This document shows, piece by piece, positions 60,713 to 64,000 of a DNA stretch of 64,000 bases; within the stretch, counting starts at the first letter, position 1; each line of letters opens with the position of its first letter. The notes under the pieces were generated by a model, which worked only from the letters and a program-made list of their open reading frames with translations, was not told the DNA's origin and searched no databases. The translations under genes and the position numbers were made by a program. Origin of the DNA: Kamptonema formosum PCC 6407 (lineage in GTDB: Bacteria > Cyanobacteriota > Cyanobacteriia > Cyanobacteriales > Microcoleaceae); the NCBI RefSeq assembly GCF_000332155.1, contig NZ_KB235898.1:853499-917498 (forward strand). Reading direction: 5' to 3'.

Positions 60713-61860
60713 GCCAAAACCTCATGAATTATTTTTTCAATTATCCTAAATCTGTACTCGATTTTTTCCGCTGCCTGAGAGATAGAAGCATTAAAATCTC
60801 GATCGCGATCTACATGACTTCTAAATTTTTCAATCAATTGCTCCTTGTGCTGCTTCACTATATCAATTTCCTCGTTGCTAAGTAAACTGAGATTAACTGA
60901 CCAAACCTCAAACAATGCTTTATTAATTGGAAACATTTTTGTCTGATTTTGGGATATTTTACGGAAGGCATATTTTCCAAATATTTCCCATGCTGCAACC
61001 ATCGCTTTTTTAAAATCATTTTTAATTTCTTGTAATTCCCATTCGGACATATTATTAACTTTCGATAATGCTTTACTCAAAAACAAATTTCTTTTCTCAG
61101 AGTGATAATCTTTATAAGATGTAAGCCTAAAAGCTAAAAAACCGAGTATGAATTCCCGATCGTCCATTCGCATTTTACGTAACTTACTCAAATTAGTAAC
61201 TTTCAGGAATTCATCAGATGTCGCAAGTTGAGCTAAAAACTTTGTTGCCTTACCGGGGTTAAGAGCATGGCGTAGTTCTTGAGGAGACATCGGCAGTCCA
61301 CCTGTATTAATACGTTTGAAAATATTATATTTAACTTCAGGAGGCGTACCTTTTTCAATCAAATAAACTGTAACTTGAGTTTCTTGAATCCGACGTTGGT
61401 ATCGGCGTTCTATTTCATCATAAGTTTTGCCTTCAAAATTGGTTAAGTATTCTAGTCCACATAACTTAAGTTTTTTATCGCTCATAAATTGCTTGAGAGC
61501 AGATAAGCGCTGCAATCCATCCACAACTAACCACTTATCTTCATCCGTTGCATCTATATAAAAAGCTGGTAATGGAATCCGAATCAAAATCGACTCAATC
61601 AGTCTGCTTTTAGCCTCATCTTTCCAGATATTTGCATGGCGCTGAAAGTCGGGTGCTAAATCAAGAGCTTCCTCATCGATTCTTCTTAGGAGTTGCTCAA
61701 TAGTTGGTTCTCTGGTGGAAATATTAATTTCATCAGGATCATATATCAATTTGTCTTTTTCATAAAGTTCATCATTGTTATCTTCTTCTTGATTAAGACT
61801 TAACTCATCAATCGAATCTTGGTTGGATACTTGCTGTTCTAGTTCTGGCTGATTTACCAT
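60709..61860 (-). CDS. DUF262 domain protein (GmrS/ParB-Srx-like)
   Basis: 383 residues. An acidic N-terminal tail (1-45) precedes DUF262: PDFQRHANIWKDEAKSRL, VVDGLQRLSALKQF (the DGQQR motif, here DGLQR) and FKRINTGGLPMS. The DUF1524 HNH nuclease domain that follows DUF262 in GmrSD-type enzymes is absent. It could act as an NTPase or DNA-sensing subunit. It is the first gene of the cassette, about 90 bp inside the direct repeat copy 2. Confidence 0.9.
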   Translation of the reverse strand: MVNQPELEQQVSNQDSIDELSLNQEEDNNDELYEKDKLIYDPDEINISTREPTIEQLLRRIDEEALDLAPDFQRHANIWKDEAKSRLIESILIRIPLPAFYIDATDEDKWLVVDGLQRLSALKQFMSDKKLKLCGLEYLTNFEGKTYDEIERRYQRRIQETQVTVYLIEKGTPPEVKYNIFKRINTGGLPMSPQELRHALNPGKATKFLAQLATSDEFLKVTNLSKLRKMRMDDREFILGFLAFRLTSYKDYHSEKRNLFLSKALSKVNNMSEWELQEIKNDFKKAMVAAWEIFGKYAFRKISQNQTKMFPINKALFEVWSVNLSLLSNEEIDIVKQHKEQLIEKFRSHVDRDRDFNASISQAAEKIEYRFRIIEKIIHEVLA

Positions 61861-61950
61861 AGGTAATACTCCTTTCTGTTAACATTTATTGCGATTTTGC
61901 ATTGCCCTAATAAAACTTGGATGACGTTTTGATCCTAACAGAGAAATGAA

Positions 61951-62035
61951 AAATCAATAACTTGATGAATTGTCAGATATAATGAAGAACAGGGCTAAGC
62001 TACTTATTTTACCAAAAGTGAGACAAACTTGCAAC
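61951..62035. repeat. Direct repeat flanking the DUF262 cassette, copy 2
   Basis: Copy of 58468-58549 in the same orientation, upstream of the DUF262 start. It probably contains or replaces the cassette promoter. Spacer 61861-62410 otherwise contains only the palindrome at 62202-62304. Confidence 0.85.
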
Positions 62036-62201
62036 AGTTTTTTTATTACTATACTATTTTATCTTTAAACCCAGGTTTTATTCTAGTTAAACTGAGTCCG
62101 AAATGAAGAAGTTTTATAATTCTATATGCTCCCATTTAACATCGATATTTCGACTGAGCTTTTACTGAATATCTCTTTCCTCATATCACGCTTAAGTACC
62201 T

Positions 62202-62304
62202 GGACATAAATAAACAGTGCCATTGCGAGGGTTGCGAAACCACCTCAAGTCCTTGCGATTGCTTCGCTTCGCTCGCAATGACGTACTTACGTTTATTTAT
62301 GTCC
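62202..62304. repeat. GTCATTGCGA palindromic element, copy 3, with outer arms
   Basis: Core arms GCCATTGCGAG and CTCGCAATGAC, the inner part imperfect; outer arms GGACATAAATAAAC and GTTTATTTATGTCC extend the palindrome to 103 bp. Confidence 0.85.
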
Positions 62305-62410
62305 GACTACTTAGCTGGTCAAGGAGTGATTTTTACAAGTCTAGATTGATCCAAAACTCTAGTCGAAAAAACTCTCACTAATAGGGGTCTATCCATATTT
62401 ATAAATACAA

Positions 62411-63520
62411 TTAACAATTAACTTCTGGTAAAATCAACATCGCATCGCCAAAAGAATAAAAACGATATTGATGCGCGATCGCCTCCTCATACAACTCAAA
62501 CAACCGCTGCCTGCCAATCATCGCACTGACCAGCATCAGCAAACTAGATTGCGGTAAGTGAAAATTTGTAATTAGCCCCTCAACCACTTGCCACCGATAA
62601 CCGGGATAAATAAATAAATCCGTATGTCCGCAAAAAGCTTGTAGCGACGGCAAATTTTGCTTTTGGGCCGCCGCTGCGGCCCCCTCCAGAGCCCTTACCG
62701 CCGTCGTACCCACCGCAATAATTCGGCCGCCATTTGCCTGAGTCTGGCGAATTTTGTCTACCGTTATCGCGGGTACTTCCACCCATTCTCTGTGCATCTG
62801 ATGAGTAGTAAGATCCTCTACTTCCACCGGTCGAAAAGTCCCCACCCCAACGTGCAGCGTCACAAAAGCTTGCTCAATGCCCTTCTCCTGTAATCCCTTA
62901 AGTAATTCATCAGTAAAGTGTAGCCCAGCAGTCGGCGCTGCGATCGCCCCCAATTTCTCAGCATAAATCGTCTGATACTGTTCCCCTAAAGCCTGAGAAT
63001 TCTTAATATAAGGCGGTAACGGTATGTGACCATATTCCGGCAACAACTGCACCAGAGACATTCCCACAGGCACTTCAAACTGCAACAGCCGCCCCCCAGT
63101 AGCCTCATCCCTTTCTAGAACCGTCGCACTCAAGCGATCGCCATTAGGAATTTCCCCATTGAGTGGGTCAAACTCGATCCTAGCACCTGGTTTCAAGCGT
63201 TTTCCCGGTTTAACCAAAGCCAGCCAGCAATTGCGTTCTCGCTCTTCCATTAGCAAAGCTTCCACCGGGTAGCCATTAGGTTTACGACCTTTGAGCCTAG
63301 CTGGGAGCACGCGGGTATTATTGAGAACCAGTAAATCTCCCCGCTTGAGAAAGTTTGGCAACTCCCGAAAAATAGAATGCTGGTGGCTATGGGGAGAATC
63401 CACTACCAATAAACGGGAGCTATCCCTTGGTACAACTGGATTTTGGGCAATCCGTTCGGGAGGTAGTACGTAGTTGTAAGCCTCTAATTTCAAGTCTAAT
63501 GAGGAATTAATTTCTGTCAT
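62411..63520 (-). CDS. queA: S-adenosylmethionine:tRNA ribosyltransferase-isomerase
   Basis: 369 residues from ATG 63520; upstream codons to 63562 are not supported. It makes epoxyqueuosine in the wobble base of tRNAs. The family motifs are [34 protein letters not shown] and GLHFTDELL, with [10 protein letters not shown]. The full length is preserved. Confidence 0.96.
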   Translation of the reverse strand: MTEINSSLDLKLEAYNYVLPPERIAQNPVVPRDSSRLLVVDSPHSHQHSIFRELPNFLKRGDLLVLNNTRVLPARLKGRKPNGYPVEALLMEERERNCWLALVKPGKRLKPGARIEFDPLNGEIPNGDRLSATVLERDEATGGRLLQFEVPVGMSLVQLLPEYGHIPLPPYIKNSQALGEQYQTIYAEKLGAIAAPTAGLHFTDELLKGLQEKGIEQAFVTLHVGVGTFRPVEVEDLTTHQMHREWVEVPAITVDKIRQTQANGGRIIAVGTTAVRALEGAAAAAQKQNLPSLQAFCGHTDLFIYPGYRWQVVEGLITNFHLPQSSLLMLVSAMIGRQRLFELYEEAIAHQYRFYSFGDAMLILPEVNC

Positions 63521-63669
63521 TTCGTATATCTCTGTAAAATAAATCTGTAAACTTAGCAACAAATTGGGTAAAACCCCCCATCTAAAATCGGGGGCTTCTC
63601 CCCTAGCGCTGGAAGCGATACTCCACGAATATAGAAGTATAGCGTCAGCTTCTCACCTCAAGGAGAGCT

Positions 63670-64000
63670 ATGGAATACCTCTACTACATTGCCAATACCA
63701 GTCTCACCCTGAGAGTGGTTGATTACCTCCGAACCCCCAGAGACCTACCGGTTCAATTTATCACTGTCATTCATCAGATCGATGGTTGGGTGGTAAAAGT
63801 AAAAATGAGTCAATACTTAACGCCTCAGCAGCACGGAGACTTCCGAGCTTTTATGAATGAACTGGGGATACCTTACGAGCCAGAAATTCGCCTGCAAATG
63901 GCACTTTGGAGCTTAGAAACAGGACAATCACCTTTGAGCGTCATGCGCCGTTACCAAGTGGCAGTTGTTTGTCACGGCAGTCCCGATCGCAAAGAAATTG
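63670..64000 (+). CDS. Conserved cyanobacterial hypothetical protein (3' end outside window)
   Basis: ATG 63670 follows AAGGAGAG. At least 110 residues are open to the window edge. The start is MEYLYYIANTSLTLRVVDYL; the segment WSLETGQSPLSVMRRYQVAV follows. The function is unknown. It is divergent from queA. Confidence 0.8.
   Translation, partial: MEYLYYIANTSLTLRVVDYLRTPRDLPVQFITVIHQIDGWVVKVKMSQYLTPQQHGDFRAFMNELGIPYEPEIRLQMALWSLETGQSPLSVMRRYQVAVVCHGSPDRKEI

Overview
The window comes from a filamentous cyanobacterium of the Oscillatoria/Microcoleus/Kamptonema type. The evidence is phycobilisome and photosystem I genes (apcE, psaL, psaI), the split cyanobacterial ATP synthase operon with both b and b' subunits, an apocarotenoid oxygenase, and cyanobacterial protein families (DUF1997, DUF2996, CAAD, TIGR04168). 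The octamer GCGATCGC is very frequent, and heptameric tandem repeats fill many spacers. The genus is an inference.

Layout. 1-5.3 kb: the 3' part of an MDR oxidoreductase, then an SDR and a P-type cation ATPase enclosed by a 59-bp inverted repeat, with a dnaJ remnant between them. 5.4-11.4 kb (minus): ATP synthase operon atp1-a-c-b'-b-delta-alpha-gamma with its terminator. 11.7-15 kb: a NACHT NTPase (STAND, possible anti-phage) and two small proteins. 15-19.5 kb: methyltransferase and apcE with its terminator. 19.7-22.8 kb: a solo TnpB element and a P-loop ATPase. 23-29.2 kb: aroE, a membrane protein, pheA, DUF1997 and another membrane protein. 29.3-32.7 kb: a toxin-antitoxin remnant, tRNA-Ser(UGA), TIGR04168 phosphoesterase, nadA and TIGR04282. 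32.8-36.8 kb (minus): a TPR-CHAT protein and an overlapping pair of unknown genes. 37-42 kb: TIGR04283, psaL-psaI, a lipoprotein, an unknown soluble protein and DUF2996. 41.7-50.5 kb: a hydrolase/acyltransferase pair, metG, a LabA-like NYN protein, lptC, a secreted protein, and gltX followed by a free-standing CAAD gene. 50.7-58.5 kb: an unknown protein, a large orphan histidine kinase, a zinc-ribbon protein, an SDR and a carotenoid oxygenase. 58.5-62 kb (minus): a compact cassette of DUF262, an AAA/DUF3696 ATPase and an unknown third gene. 62.4-64 kb: queA and a partial conserved gene.

The best candidate for an undescribed system is the 58.5-62 kb cassette. Its genes overlap or nearly touch, and it carries a DUF262 (ParB/Srx-like) protein, an ABC-type AAA ATPase with DUF3696, and a third protein I do not recognise. 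It is bracketed by direct repeats of about 82-85 bp, one of which lies just upstream of the neighbouring carotenoid oxygenase. The third gene is cut by an in-frame TAG: both sides lie in one frame, so this looks like a recent nonsense mutation (or readthrough) rather than two genes. Other accessory features are the NACHT protein, the TPR-CHAT protein with the overlapping gene pair, the solo TnpB and the deleted PIN toxin.

Repeats are unusually prominent. Several tandem families (TTAACNG, GGTAATT, GCAATTA, CCCCTAG, GAAGGAA, GTTAGTG and an octamer GGGAGCGG-like) recur in spacers, including inside the ATP synthase operon, and in two places supply the last codons of genes. Three copies of a GTCATTGCGA...TCGCAATGAC palindrome are present, two with extra outer inverted arms.
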